Both the position numbers and the translations under genes were made by a program. A stretch of DNA of 10,584 nucleotides from JASFRI01 sp050115015 (lineage in GTDB: Bacteria; Acidobacteriota; Polarisedimenticolia; CBDVAL01): positions 1-10,584 of the forward strand of contig JASFRI010000125.1 in the NCBI GenBank assembly GCA_050115015.1. The letters are read 5' to 3'. Shown here piece by piece: positions 1-7,508 of the stretch (its first letter is position 1; every line of letters begins with the position of its first letter). The notes beneath the pieces are model-generated. The model saw nothing but the letters and a program-made list of their open reading frames with translations, was not told the DNA's origin and did not search any database.

Positions 1-766
1 TCTGGGCATCGATGTTCGTGGAACGGAGCCGGATGTCCGGGAAGTCCCTCGCGACCTCGTTTGCAGTCTCCTCCATCATCCCCGACGTCTCCCGCAGCAC
101 GTTCGGCTTCTCGCAGACGGTGACCGAGCCGTAGCCGTGCTTCGCCGCGTACCCGAAGGCCGCGGTGAGGATGCGGCGGCACGCGTCGCGGGTGAAAATC
201 CGGGTCGAGATCGCGAGATCTTCGGGCGGGGTCTCCGCGAACTTCTTCCACTTCGGGTGACTCGCCAGCGCCTGGAGGACGTTCGCCGGAGGGTTCGTCC
301 ACTCGACGCCGGCGTACATCCCCTCGGTGTTCTGGCGGAAGATCACCGCGTCCACCTCGGGCTCCTCGAAGCCACCGTCCGGCGTGCGGCGGATGAAGTT
401 CAGCGGATTGCCCCGGAAAGACCGGCAGGGACGGATGCACCGGTCGAGGTTGAAGCGCTGCCGCATGCCGACGATCGGGCTGAAGTAGGAGTACCCCTTG
501 TCCCGCAGATCCGGGGAGAGCTCCTTCGCCGCCTCGACCTTCGGCTTCGAGGTGATCGCCCCGAACAGTCCGAGCTTGTGCTCGGCCAGCAACTCCACCG
601 TGCGCTCCGGCAGGGCATTCCCCTCCTTGACCCAGAATTCCCAGCCGATGTCTCCATGCACGTACTCCGCGTCGAATCCGACCGCGTCCAGCACCCGGAT
701 CGCCTCCGGAAGCACCGTCGCTCCGATGCCGTCACCCGGCATTGCCACCACGTTGTATCGGCTCAT
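1..766 (-). CDS. Isocitrate/homoisocitrate/isopropylmalate-class dehydrogenase, NTEG type (C-terminus cut by window edge)
   Basis: This is the N-terminal 255 codons of a beta-decarboxylating hydroxyacid dehydrogenase; the C-terminus lies outside the window. Such enzymes oxidise a 2-hydroxy-3-carboxy acid with NAD(P)+ and release CO2 to give a 2-oxo acid. Visible family marks are PGDGIG at residues 10-15, the substrate-arginine segment MRQRFNLDRCIRP (101-113), FRQNTEGMY (143-151), EKPNVLR (219-225; Lys220 and Asn222 as the catalytic Lys-x-Asn) and the metal-binding Asp in NIDAQ (Asp253). NTEG is typical of isocitrate and homoisocitrate dehydrogenases, whereas LeuB usually has LTGG. GWEFW near residue 41 also recalls homoisocitrate dehydrogenases. 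The ATG at 766 lies 21 nt after the aconitase stop, with AGGA about 10 nt upstream. It is the last visible gene of the HD-MmgE-aconitase cluster and probably uses the aconitase product. The exact substrate is not determined; tartrate/malate-type dehydrogenases of the same fold remain possible. Confidence 0.85.
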   Translation of the reverse strand, partial: MSRYNVVAMPGDGIGATVLPEAIRVLDAVGFDAEYVHGDIGWEFWVKEGNALPERTVELLAEHKLGLFGAITSKPKVEAAKELSPDLRDKGYSYFSPIVGMRQRFNLDRCIRPCRSFRGNPLNFIRRTPDGGFEEPEVDAVIFRQNTEGMYAGVEWTNPPANVLQALASHPKWKKFAETPPEDLAISTRIFTRDACRRILTAAFGYAAKHGYGSVTVCEKPNVLRETSGMMEETANEVARDFPDIRLRSTNIDAQ

Positions 767-787
767 GTCGCTCGCTTCCTCGTCCTT

Positions 788-2734
788 TCAGGATTTCAGG
801 CGCTGACGCACCTGGTTCTCCACGCCGCCGGCCACCACCAGGGACTGGGGCACCTCCCCCAGCGGTGGGAAGGGGTAGCCGTCGCCCCGCCAGGTCACCC
901 GGCCCGCGGCGAAGTCCACCTCCAGCTCGTCGCCGGGGATGATCGTCTTTCGTCCCGCCTCGATCTCCGAAGCGAGGTCGGCGCGGATACGCTTCACCAG
1001 TTCCGGGCTCTCGATGCAGGGGAAGCCGTTGTTGAACGCGTTCCGCAGGTAGGTCTGGGAGTAGCTCGCGGCGACGACCAGCGAGATCCCCTTGGCCTGC
1101 AGTGCCGTGGCCGCCTGCTCCCGGCTCGACCCGGTGCCGAAGTTCCATCCCCCCACCAGGATATCCCCCGTTGCCGTCATCCCCGCGAACTCCGGGTCGT
1201 AGTTCCCCATGACCACCTTCGCCATCATCTCCGGGGTCATGTCCTCGCGGTAGGTATAGTCCTTGCCGTAGATCCCGTCGGTGTTCAGGTTGTCCGCCGG
1301 GGCCACCACGGCGCGTCCCACCACCCTTTCGGGGAACCCCGGCAGGATCTCGATCGTCTCGTCCGCCGCGACGGGTGTCACGATCTCGTGGAAGCGGCGC
1401 TCGAGGGCACCGGCATCCGCCTTGCCCGGGCCGGAGATGTAGCCGGCCGCGGCGGAGGCGGCGACCACCTCGGGGCTCCCCAGATAGCAGCGGGCTTCGC
1501 GGGAGCCCATGCGGCCCTTGAAGTTCCGGTTCGTGGCGGAGATGCCGACTTCCCCGGGCTCCAGCAGCCCTGTCCCCAGCCCGATGCAGGGCCCGCAGCC
1601 CGGCGGCAGCGGCTTCGCCCCCGCGTCCAGCAGGACCTGCCAGTGCCCCTCCGCCTCGGCCACCTCCTGCACCTCCTTGCTGGCCGCGGCGATGTAGAGG
1701 TCGACCCCCGCGGCCACCTTCCGTCCCCGGAGAACACGGGCGGCGGAGGCGATGTCCGAGAGCCGGGAGTTGACGCACGAGATCAAGTAGGCCTTGTTGA
1801 CCGGGATCCGCTCACGCTCCATCACCGCCAGCGAGGTCATGACCTGCACCGAGTCGGGGCCCGAGATGTGCGGCGCCACCTGTGAGAGATCCAGGACGAT
1901 GCGGGCCGCGTAAGCCGCGTCCGGGTCCGGCGCCGGCGGTTCCTCCTGCCACCGCCGGATCGCCGCCTCGTCCACCCGGTCGACGCCCGCCTCGTCGAGC
2001 TTCGCCTTCCGGCGGCGGAGGAAGGCGATGGTGGTCTCGTCCACCGGGAACCACCCCACCAGCGCCCCCCACTCGGTCGTCATGTTCGCGATGGACAGGC
2101 GCTCGTCCATCGACAGCGTGGCGGCGCCCGGCCCGGAGAACTCCACGGCGGCGTTCAGGACCTCGCCCTGGTTGTAGAGGCCGCACAGCGCGATGATGAC
2201 GTCCTTGCCCGACGCCCCTTCCGGGAGCTTCCCCTCCAGCACCACCTGCACCGTCCGGGGGATCTGCCACCAGAACTCGCCGGTGGCCCAGATCGCCGCC
2301 GCGTCGGTGCGGACCACCGGGGTCCCGACGGCCCCCACCGCGCCGTACATGTTGGAGTGGGAGTCGGAGGCCACCACCAGCGAGCCGGGCACCGCGTAGA
2401 GCTGCTCGCACATCACCTGGTGCCCGATCCCGGACCCCGCGGGCCAGAAATCCACCCCCTGCTCATCGGCGAACGCCTCGATGGCACGGTACTTCGCCAG
2501 GTTCGCCTCGGAACGGTTCTGGATGTCATGGTCCAGGATGAACACGGGCTGCGACGGGTCCATGACCTTCGGCGCACCTATGGCCTTGAACTTGCTCATG
2601 ACCGCGGCGGTGTTGTCGTGGGTCATGACATGGTGAGGACGGACCGAGAGAAAATCCCCCGCCCGCAGCGGTCGACCCTTCGGCCCCGATGTCATGTGGG
2701 ACTGGGCGACCTTCTCGACGATGGTCTGTCCCAT
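788..2734 (-). CDS. Single-chain aconitase-family hydratase of the fungal LYS4 (homoaconitase) type
   Basis: This 648-residue protein joins the LeuC-like cluster domain and the LeuD-like swivel domain in one chain, as fungal Lys4 does. From memory of Lys4, several segments are close: MTHDN (37-41), LDHDIQN (67-73), SGIGHQ (101-106), ASDSHSN (122-128), VRTDAAAIWATG (141-152), NMTTEWGAL (217-225), GISATNRNFKGRMGS (397-411), NTDGIYGKDYTY (484-495) and NFGTGSSREQAATAL (531-545). The three [4Fe-4S] ligands are Cys320 (SCVNSR), Cys380 and Cys383 (GCGPC). The usual SCTNSR reads SCVNSR here. Homoaconitase interconverts homoaconitate and homoisocitrate on the way to 2-oxoadipate; the true substrate here is inferred only. 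The start at 2734 has AAGGAG six bases upstream. The frame stays open far upstream into the MmgE gene, but that extension is antisense-like shadow sequence. A dehydrogenase follows after 21 nt. Homologues could be annotated as LeuC/LeuD, AcnA or homoaconitase. Confidence 0.88.
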   Translation of the reverse strand: MGQTIVEKVAQSHMTSGPKGRPLRAGDFLSVRPHHVMTHDNTAAVMSKFKAIGAPKVMDPSQPVFILDHDIQNRSEANLAKYRAIEAFADEQGVDFWPAGSGIGHQVMCEQLYAVPGSLVVASDSHSNMYGAVGAVGTPVVRTDAAAIWATGEFWWQIPRTVQVVLEGKLPEGASGKDVIIALCGLYNQGEVLNAAVEFSGPGAATLSMDERLSIANMTTEWGALVGWFPVDETTIAFLRRRKAKLDEAGVDRVDEAAIRRWQEEPPAPDPDAAYAARIVLDLSQVAPHISGPDSVQVMTSLAVMERERIPVNKAYLISCVNSRLSDIASAARVLRGRKVAAGVDLYIAAASKEVQEVAEAEGHWQVLLDAGAKPLPPGCGPCIGLGTGLLEPGEVGISATNRNFKGRMGSREARCYLGSPEVVAASAAAGYISGPGKADAGALERRFHEIVTPVAADETIEILPGFPERVVGRAVVAPADNLNTDGIYGKDYTYREDMTPEMMAKVVMGNYDPEFAGMTATGDILVGGWNFGTGSSREQAATALQAKGISLVVAASYSQTYLRNAFNNGFPCIESPELVKRIRADLASEIEAGRKTIIPGDELEVDFAAGRVTWRGDGYPFPPLGEVPQSLVVAGGVENQVRQRLKS

Positions 2735-2740
2735 GGTCGT

Positions 2741-2746
2741 CTCCTT
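2741..2746 (-). promoter_or_regulatory. Ribosome binding site of the LYS4-type aconitase
   Basis: The minus strand reads AAGGAG six bases before the ATG at 2734. It fixes the start inside a reading frame that stays open for more than 300 further codons upstream and would otherwise give a false 977-residue protein. Confidence 0.75.
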
Positions 2747-2760
2747 TTGCGCCGTCCGGG

Positions 2761-4140
2761 CTAACGATCGGCCCGGCAGAGTTCCATGAGCTCGACGATC
2801 GACCCCAGGTTCTCCAGGTTCCAGACGGCGTCCTTGAGGTTCCGGATCCCCCCCTCGGTCATGACGGGGTTCGCCAGCGCGTCGAACTTCACACCGATCT
2901 CCTCGTCGGTGAGCGGGTTCCGGGGATCGCCCTTCGGGTAGTCGATCTGCTTCTCGAAGGTCCGCCCCTCGGTGGTGGTGATCGCCACCTTGACCCGCTG
3001 CAGCTTCGGGAACAGGGCCTCGATCTCGGGATCCGCCTCGACGACGACCTTGTTGAGCTGCGCCCGGATGCGATCGTCCATGATCTTGGCATCGGTGAAC
3101 TGCTCCGGCGTGACCTTGCCGTCGGCGACCGCCGCCGCAATGCAGTACGGCAGGCTGTGATCCGCGGTCTCCTTCGAGCGGGGGTCGTACTTCGACGGAT
3201 CCGCCAGGATGTCGGCCGCCCGGGCGAGAGAGCGGATGTGCACCTTCTCCACGACGCCGGCGTCCAGGTCGTTCTCCTTCATGAGGTCCAGAACGCAGGA
3301 GATCGGCGCATGCGTCAGGGCCTCGGTGGGGAACGCCTTCATCCCGCACTGGGTGATCCGCCAGGACTCGCCGAGGCCCTCCGTGAGGATCCCGAGCTTC
3401 CATTCGGGGCCCATGCAATGGACGAGCCCCTCCTTGCCGTCGATCACGTGTTCGGGTCCGGTGAAGCCCTTCTCCGCCAGCAGCGCCGCCACGACGCCGC
3501 TCTGCGTCGCCATGGGATCCACGGTGTTCTTCATCATGGTGAGCTTGCCGGCGGTGACCGCGCCGAGGGTCGCGTGGCGGCTGCCGGAGATGCCGATGGC
3601 GTGCTGGATCTTCTCCGCGTCGAGGCCGAGCATCCTCGCCGCGACGATCGGGGAGACGAACGCCGTCAGCGTCGCGTGGTGCCAGCCACGCTCCCGGACG
3701 CCGGGAAACGCCGCCTCGCACATCCGCTGCTCGAACTCGTGTCCGAGCACGATCCCCAGGATCAGGTCCTTGCCGCCGAGACCGGCCCGCTCACCGCAAG
3801 CCATGGCCGCCGGGATGATGTCCGAGGGATGGGACGGGTCCTGCTTCCAGTAGATGTCGTTGTAGTCCATCACCCGTACCATCAGGGCGTTCAGCAGCGC
3901 TGCGGTGATGGGGTCCATCTTCGCGCCGGAGCCGATCACGGTGGCCTTGCCCGGGCCGGCGGTCTCGCCGAACACCTCGAGCGAGATCTTCACGTCGTGC
4001 TGCTGGTACCCCCCCAGCGCGCAGCCGACGGAGTCCAGCAGGTAGCGCTTGGCCTCGCGGACGGCGTCCGCCGGGATCTGGTCATAGCTGAGGCCCGCGG
4101 CCCAGGCGGCCATGCGGGCGGTCACGGTCTCCTTGCTCAC
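2761..4140 (-). CDS. MmgE/PrpD-family protein (2-methylcitrate dehydratase / cis-aconitate decarboxylase superfamily)
   Basis: This 459-residue protein is of normal length for the family, which includes 2-methylcitrate dehydratase PrpD, cis-aconitate decarboxylase and iminodisuccinate epimerase. It is a soluble enzyme acting on di- or tricarboxylates without an Fe-S cluster. Family features include the all-helical N-terminus, MDYND (91-95; Asp92 and Asp95), HPSD (104-107), the paired histidines of GWHH (152-155), a lysine-containing segment around 199-204 and MKAFP followed by THAP (Lys268, His277). These approximately match the Asp/His/His/Lys/Lys/His set known at the active site of cis-aconitate decarboxylase, by eye only. 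It starts with GTG at 4140, with GGAG six bases upstream, 31 nt after the HD gene. The aconitase follows after 26 nt. The pairing recalls the 2-methylcitrate cycle, where PrpD dehydrates and an aconitase rehydrates. Here it may supply an aconitate-type intermediate to the LYS4-like enzyme; decarboxylase or epimerase activity is not excluded. Confidence 0.88.
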   Translation of the reverse strand: MSKETVTARMAAWAAGLSYDQIPADAVREAKRYLLDSVGCALGGYQQHDVKISLEVFGETAGPGKATVIGSGAKMDPITAALLNALMVRVMDYNDIYWKQDPSHPSDIIPAAMACGERAGLGGKDLILGIVLGHEFEQRMCEAAFPGVRERGWHHATLTAFVSPIVAARMLGLDAEKIQHAIGISGSRHATLGAVTAGKLTMMKNTVDPMATQSGVVAALLAEKGFTGPEHVIDGKEGLVHCMGPEWKLGILTEGLGESWRITQCGMKAFPTEALTHAPISCVLDLMKENDLDAGVVEKVHIRSLARAADILADPSKYDPRSKETADHSLPYCIAAAVADGKVTPEQFTDAKIMDDRIRAQLNKVVVEADPEIEALFPKLQRVKVAITTTEGRTFEKQIDYPKGDPRNPLTDEEIGVKFDALANPVMTEGGIRNLKDAVWNLENLGSIVELMELCRADR

Positions 4141-4171
4141 GACTCTCTCCCTTCCGGATGCGGGGTCCGGG

Positions 4172-4714
4172 TCACTTGGCGAGGTTCTTGAACGGCAGAT
4201 AGCTCATGAAGTCGGCGTGGTGGACGATGAAGGCCTCCGTGCTGCGCTTGACCAGGTCCCCCTCGGTGGCGTGGGCCGCCACGATATGGCAGACCGCGTC
4301 GGGAACACCGCAGCTCATCGCCAGGTGCACGCCGGTGAAGGGATGCCGCAGCGACTTGCCCCGCGCGCTCTGCACCGCCTTGCCCTCCACCTTCTCGTAC
4401 TCGAGCAGCTTGCCGACGTCCGCCAGGATGGCGCCGGCGATCACCGTGTCCATGTCGATGGGCAAGGCGTGGCCGAGGTGCTCCTGCATGTCCCGGGCCG
4501 CGGAGCGCGCGATGTGCACGACGCAGCGCTTGTGCTGCATGAACGTGGCCGGGCAGTCGGGAACCAGGAGCGTGAACGGGATCCGGTCCAGATCCTCCGG
4601 GACGAGCGGACTGAGTTCGAACCCCTTGACCCACGTGTCCTCCACCTTGCGGCGCAGTTCGGCGTCCTCGATCCACTCGAGCTCCGGCCACAGCTTCCTG
4701 ACCTCCTCGCGCAT
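4172..4714 (-). CDS. HD-domain protein with altered HD doublet
   Basis: This small 180-residue soluble protein has an HD-type metal-hydrolase fold. In order it shows a first histidine in VVHIARSA (His67), the segment GAILADVGKLLEYE (94-107) where the HD doublet normally sits, further histidines at 124, 130, 143 and 148, and a distal aspartate in HHADF (Asp168). The doublet histidine is alanine (Ala98, codon GCG at 4421-4423), while Asp99 is kept. The other ligands remain, so metal binding may be altered rather than lost. The ATG at 4714 was chosen because GGAGG lies six bases upstream. A longer frame from an ATG at 4783 would add 23 residues of non-family-like sequence and is not preferred. 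The gene opens the cluster with the MmgE/PrpD protein and the LYS4-type aconitase. No substrate is known; a phosphohydrolase or an accessory role for the cluster enzymes are both guesses. Confidence 0.8.
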   Translation of the reverse strand: MREEVRKLWPELEWIEDAELRRKVEDTWVKGFELSPLVPEDLDRIPFTLLVPDCPATFMQHKRCVVHIARSAARDMQEHLGHALPIDMDTVIAGAILADVGKLLEYEKVEGKAVQSARGKSLRHPFTGVHLAMSCGVPDAVCHIVAAHATEGDLVKRSTEAFIVHHADFMSYLPFKNLAK

Positions 4715-4720
4715 GCCTTC

Positions 4721-4725
4721 CCTCC
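4721..4725 (-). promoter_or_regulatory. Ribosome binding site deciding the HD-gene start
   Basis: The minus strand reads GGAGG, six bases before the ATG at 4714. This supports the 180-residue form over a version starting at 4783, which has no comparable site. Confidence 0.7.
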
Positions 4726-4728
4726 GGA

Positions 4729-4753
4729 CAAACCCTGCAAATCGGGTAGTTTG
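4729..4753. repeat. Imperfect inverted repeat upstream of the HD-MmgE-aconitase cluster
   Basis: The plus strand reads CAAACCC at 4729-4735 and GGGT then TTTG at 4744-4753, with two extra bases (AG) in the second arm. It lies in the only relatively AT-rich patch of the 107-nt gap between the adaptor stop and the HD-gene start, just upstream of the ribosome binding site. It could be an operator or a short leader hairpin; no regulator gene is visible and no promoter hexamers could be assigned with confidence. Confidence 0.35.
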
Positions 4754-4821
4754 GACTTCGGAACGTAGGGGATATTCTGCCACAGATGCCGGCGGGCGGG
4801 GGAGGAGGGCGGAAGGGACGG

Positions 4822-6180
4822 TCAGGAGCCCGTGCCGTGCTCCTCGAACTTGGCGATGGCCTCCTGGACGCTGCTCTCGGAGTCCAGCATGAACCGGGCC
4901 TGCACGACGACCGGGTCCCCGGGGGCGACCCCTTCGAGCACCTGGACCCGCTCGCCCGTCCCGTGCAGGCCGAGACTCACCTCTCGGGGCTCGAACCGGC
5001 CGTTACCGCGGTCCAGGAACACGAGATCCCGCTCCCCGGAGCGCAGCACGGCCGACTCGGGGATCACCACGGCGTCCGGCACCGGCGGGCCCTGTATCCG
5101 GACGTCGGCGTACATCCCGGGCCGGAGGCCCCCGCCGGGGTTGGGGATCTCGACACAGATCTTCAGGGTTCGGGTCTCCGGGCTGACCTTCGGGTAGAGG
5201 AACAGCACCCGCCCCCGGTAGCTCGTCCCCGGCTCGTTGCGGAACGAGACCTCGGCGGGATCCGCCCGCCGGACCCAGGGAAGGTCGTCCTCGTAGACAT
5301 CGGCGTGGACCCAGAGGGTGCTCAGGTCCACGATCTTGTAGAGGTTCATCCCCGGGCGGACGTACATGCCCTCGAGGGCGTCCTTCAGGACCTCCGCGAC
5401 GATGCCGTCGGCGGGCGAGGGTACCGCGATGCGCCGCTGCACCCGGCCGGTCTCCTCGATACGGCGGATCTGCTCCGGGCCGATATCCCAGTACCGCAGC
5501 CGCTCCCGCGTCGCCGCGACGAGGTCCTCCGCCTGCCGGCGGGTCGCCTCCCGGGCGCTGTGCTCCAGGGACCGCCGGTACTGCAGCGCCCGGAGATACT
5601 CCTCCTGGGTGGTGACCAGCTCGGGGCTGTAGATCTCGAACAGGCGCTGCCCCTTGCGGACCTCCTGCCCGATGTAGCTCACGTGGACCTTCTCGATCCA
5701 GCCCTCGAACTTGATGTTGATCCAGCTGATCCGCTCGGCGTTGAAGTCCAGGATACCGACCGTCCGGCTCACCCGCGGCAGGTCGGTCACCTTCGCCGGG
5801 ACACTGACCACCCCGATCTTCTGCACCAGGACGGGATCGATCGTGATGGGCGCCTCCTCCAGATCCTCCGCCTCCGCGGAGGACCGCGCTGCTCCGGGCT
5901 TCCGCGCCACGAGGGTCATCCCGCAGATCGGGCACTTGCCCGGGGCCGCCTCCAGCACCTCGGGGTGCATGGGGCACTGGTAGACCAGCTCCGGAGCCGC
6001 CCCCGCCGGTAGGTCCCCGGAGGAGGGAGGAGGCTCCGGAAGGACGAGGAGCAGCAGCGACGTCGTGCCGATCCCCGCGAGGAAGAACAGGAGGAGCCAT
6101 AGCGGCTGCCGCCATCGGGCAGTGCGGGCGTCGTCGGCGCCACCGTCCCCGGATGACGCCGCGCCTCCGTCCCCGCTCAT
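4822..6180 (-). CDS. CusB-type RND efflux periplasmic adaptor with heavy-metal-binding domain
   Basis: This 452-residue membrane-fusion protein bridges an inner-membrane RND pump and an outer-membrane channel in metal efflux. Residues 25-48 form one hydrophobic membrane anchor after a short Gly/Asp-rich N-terminus. Residues 66-92 are a heavy-metal-binding domain with YQCPMHPEV and GKCPICGM, whose Cys, Met and His residues suggest copper or silver. The barrel-sandwich and hairpin regions follow: LDFNAERISWINIKFEGWIEKV around 144-165, a Glu/Arg-rich helical hairpin at about 190-245, and PSPADGIV (255-261). The C-terminal beta-barrel has PGMYADV (354-360) and PESAVL (374-379). The start ATG at 6180 overlaps the stop of the outer-membrane factor as ATGA, which points to coupled translation. 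The frame continues upstream, but only as a shadow of that gene. No pump gene follows, so the partner RND protein must be encoded elsewhere if the system works. Confidence 0.9.
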   Translation of the reverse strand: MSGDGGAASSGDGGADDARTARWRQPLWLLLFFLAGIGTTSLLLLVLPEPPPSSGDLPAGAAPELVYQCPMHPEVLEAAPGKCPICGMTLVARKPGAARSSAEAEDLEEAPITIDPVLVQKIGVVSVPAKVTDLPRVSRTVGILDFNAERISWINIKFEGWIEKVHVSYIGQEVRKGQRLFEIYSPELVTTQEEYLRALQYRRSLEHSAREATRRQAEDLVAATRERLRYWDIGPEQIRRIEETGRVQRRIAVPSPADGIVAEVLKDALEGMYVRPGMNLYKIVDLSTLWVHADVYEDDLPWVRRADPAEVSFRNEPGTSYRGRVLFLYPKVSPETRTLKICVEIPNPGGGLRPGMYADVRIQGPPVPDAVVIPESAVLRSGERDLVFLDRGNGRFEPREVSLGLHGTGERVQVLEGVAPGDPVVVQARFMLDSESSVQEAIAKFEEHGTGS

Positions 6181-7508
6181 CGGCCCGGCACCTCCTGGGG
6201 CGGAAAGGGGCTCGCGATGGCGTGCTCCATATCCGTGAGGGCGATCCAGTAGTCCACCAGCAGGCGCTGGCGCGTGAGGCGAGCCTCGAACAGCACACGC
6301 TCGGCATCCAGCAGGTCCAGGAAGTCCAGGCGGTTCGTCGTGTAGGCCGCCTCCGCGGAGGCCAGCGACTCCCGGGCCTGCGGGATCAGCACCTCCTCGT
6401 ACAGACGGGACCGCTCGTGCAGCGAGTCGAGGCGGAGCTCCGCCTGCTGGACGGCCCGCCGCAGCCCGTCCTCCTGCGATCGCAAGCGCTGCTCCTCGGC
6501 CAGGACGTCCTCCCGGGCCTCCGCCACGCCGGCGTGGATGCGCTTGCGGTAGACCGGCAGGCTCAGCCCCACGGTGAGCGCGAGGACGTCCTGCCCGTTG
6601 TCCTCCGGCGGCAGGAGCTGGCCCGCGGTGTCCTGCCGCGGATCCACCTGGGTCCACGCCACGCCGAACCGCCAGTCCGGGCGGCCATCCAGGAGGCGGG
6701 TCCGCTCCCGGGTCCGCCCCGCCTGGACGCGGGCACGGGTGGAGCGGACCGCGGGGTGCGCGGCGACCGCCTGGTCCTCCAGCTCCCGGCCGGCAAACTG
6801 CACCGGGGGCAGCGGCAGGGACACCGGATCCAGCCACAGCTCCTCCTCCGGGCTGCCGATCAGCTGGGCGATGCGGCGGAGCCCCCGGAAGAAGCGGTCA
6901 TGGAGGTCGGCGTGCCGGTCCTCCAGGCGCGTGATATCGGTCTGGACCCGGAGGACGTTCTGCTGGATCCCCTCCCCGGTGGCATACCGCTTCAGGGCGA
7001 TGCTCTCGAAGCGCGCCAGGAGCTCGCGTTCCTCCGCATTGATCCGGATCGCCTCCTGAACGTAGACGGTCTCGAAGAACACCCCCTTGAGCTCCGCCAC
7101 CAGCGCGCGCCCCCGGGCCCGCACCTGCCAGGCGGCGTCCGAGGACTCGAGGACCGCCGTCTCGAGGGCCGAGCGGCGCTTCCCCTTCCAGGGAATGCTC
7201 TGGCTCACCTCCAGGCTCTGGATCTGGGGTCCGACCCGGGTCTCGGGAGAGCTGGCGAAGTAGCCGTAGCGGAGCTGCAGGTCGGGCAGCGCACTGGCAC
7301 CGTCCACCGCGGCGGCGGCGGCGCGGTCCGCCGCCCGCGACGCCCGGAGCTCCGGGTTCGCCCCGAGGAGCCGGTCGATCCACGCGGCGAGCTGCGGGTC
7401 CGGTGCCGCGAAGTCATACGCCCGCAGCGGGGGCAACCCTTCGTCGCCGGCGGAGGGCGCCGCCGCCTGGAGCGAGGCGAGCAGCAGGAAGGCGGTCAGG
7501 ATGGGCAT
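6177..7508 (-). CDS. TolC/CusC-family outer-membrane efflux protein
   Basis: This 443-residue outer-membrane factor would form the trimeric exit duct of a tripartite efflux pump. The start at 7508 gives a short signal peptide (MPILTAFLLLASLQAAAP) with likely cleavage near residues 16-20. There is no lipobox cysteine, so it is not a CusC-like lipoprotein. Two outer-membrane efflux repeats are visible: the first from about residue 45, including SQSIPWKGKRR and the coiled region ending near SPEEELW, the second from about residue 270 (VRSTRARVQAGRTRER) to DYWIALTDMEHAI near the C-terminus, including the PVYRKR segment typical of metal-efflux members. ACGGAG lies just before the ATG. The frame stays open upstream to the fdhA stop and could start at a TTG at 7640, but that would put 44 non-signal residues before the signal peptide. 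Its stop overlaps the adaptor start. Confidence 0.88.
   Translation of the reverse strand: MPILTAFLLLASLQAAAPSAGDEGLPPLRAYDFAAPDPQLAAWIDRLLGANPELRASRAADRAAAAAVDGASALPDLQLRYGYFASSPETRVGPQIQSLEVSQSIPWKGKRRSALETAVLESSDAAWQVRARGRALVAELKGVFFETVYVQEAIRINAEERELLARFESIALKRYATGEGIQQNVLRVQTDITRLEDRHADLHDRFFRGLRRIAQLIGSPEEELWLDPVSLPLPPVQFAGRELEDQAVAAHPAVRSTRARVQAGRTRERTRLLDGRPDWRFGVAWTQVDPRQDTAGQLLPPEDNGQDVLALTVGLSLPVYRKRIHAGVAEAREDVLAEEQRLRSQEDGLRRAVQQAELRLDSLHERSRLYEEVLIPQARESLASAEAAYTTNRLDFLDLLDAERVLFEARLTRQRLLVDYWIALTDMEHAIASPFPPQEVPGR

Noticed and set aside
137..1885. Long plus-strand ORF of 582 codons
   Set aside because: It lies antisense to the dehydrogenase and aconitase, has no recognisable domain, and is Arg/His/Pro-rich as expected for the shadow of a high-GC gene.
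788..2734. Assignment as leucine-pathway isopropylmalate isomerase (LeuCD fusion)
   Set aside because: The fused architecture and many sequence blocks match fungal Lys4 more closely, no leucine genes are nearby, and the adjacent dehydrogenase has NTEG rather than the LeuB motif.
788..3721. A single 977-residue protein extending the aconitase upstream
   Set aside because: The first ~330 residues are out-of-frame sequence of the MmgE/PrpD gene; the aconitase has its own AAGGAG and ATG at 2734.
2689..4191. Plus-strand ORF of 500 codons
   Set aside because: It is antisense to the MmgE/PrpD gene, shows no domain, and is a GC-driven shadow.
4715..4783. Longer HD protein starting at 4783
   Set aside because: The extra 23 residues do not look like the family and the start has no ribosome binding site, whereas 4714 has GGAGG at ideal spacing.
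4760..4785. Sigma-54-like promoter (TGGCAG on the minus strand) before the HD gene
   Set aside because: The -12 TTGC element is missing at the required spacing; no sigma-70 hexamer pair was convincing either.
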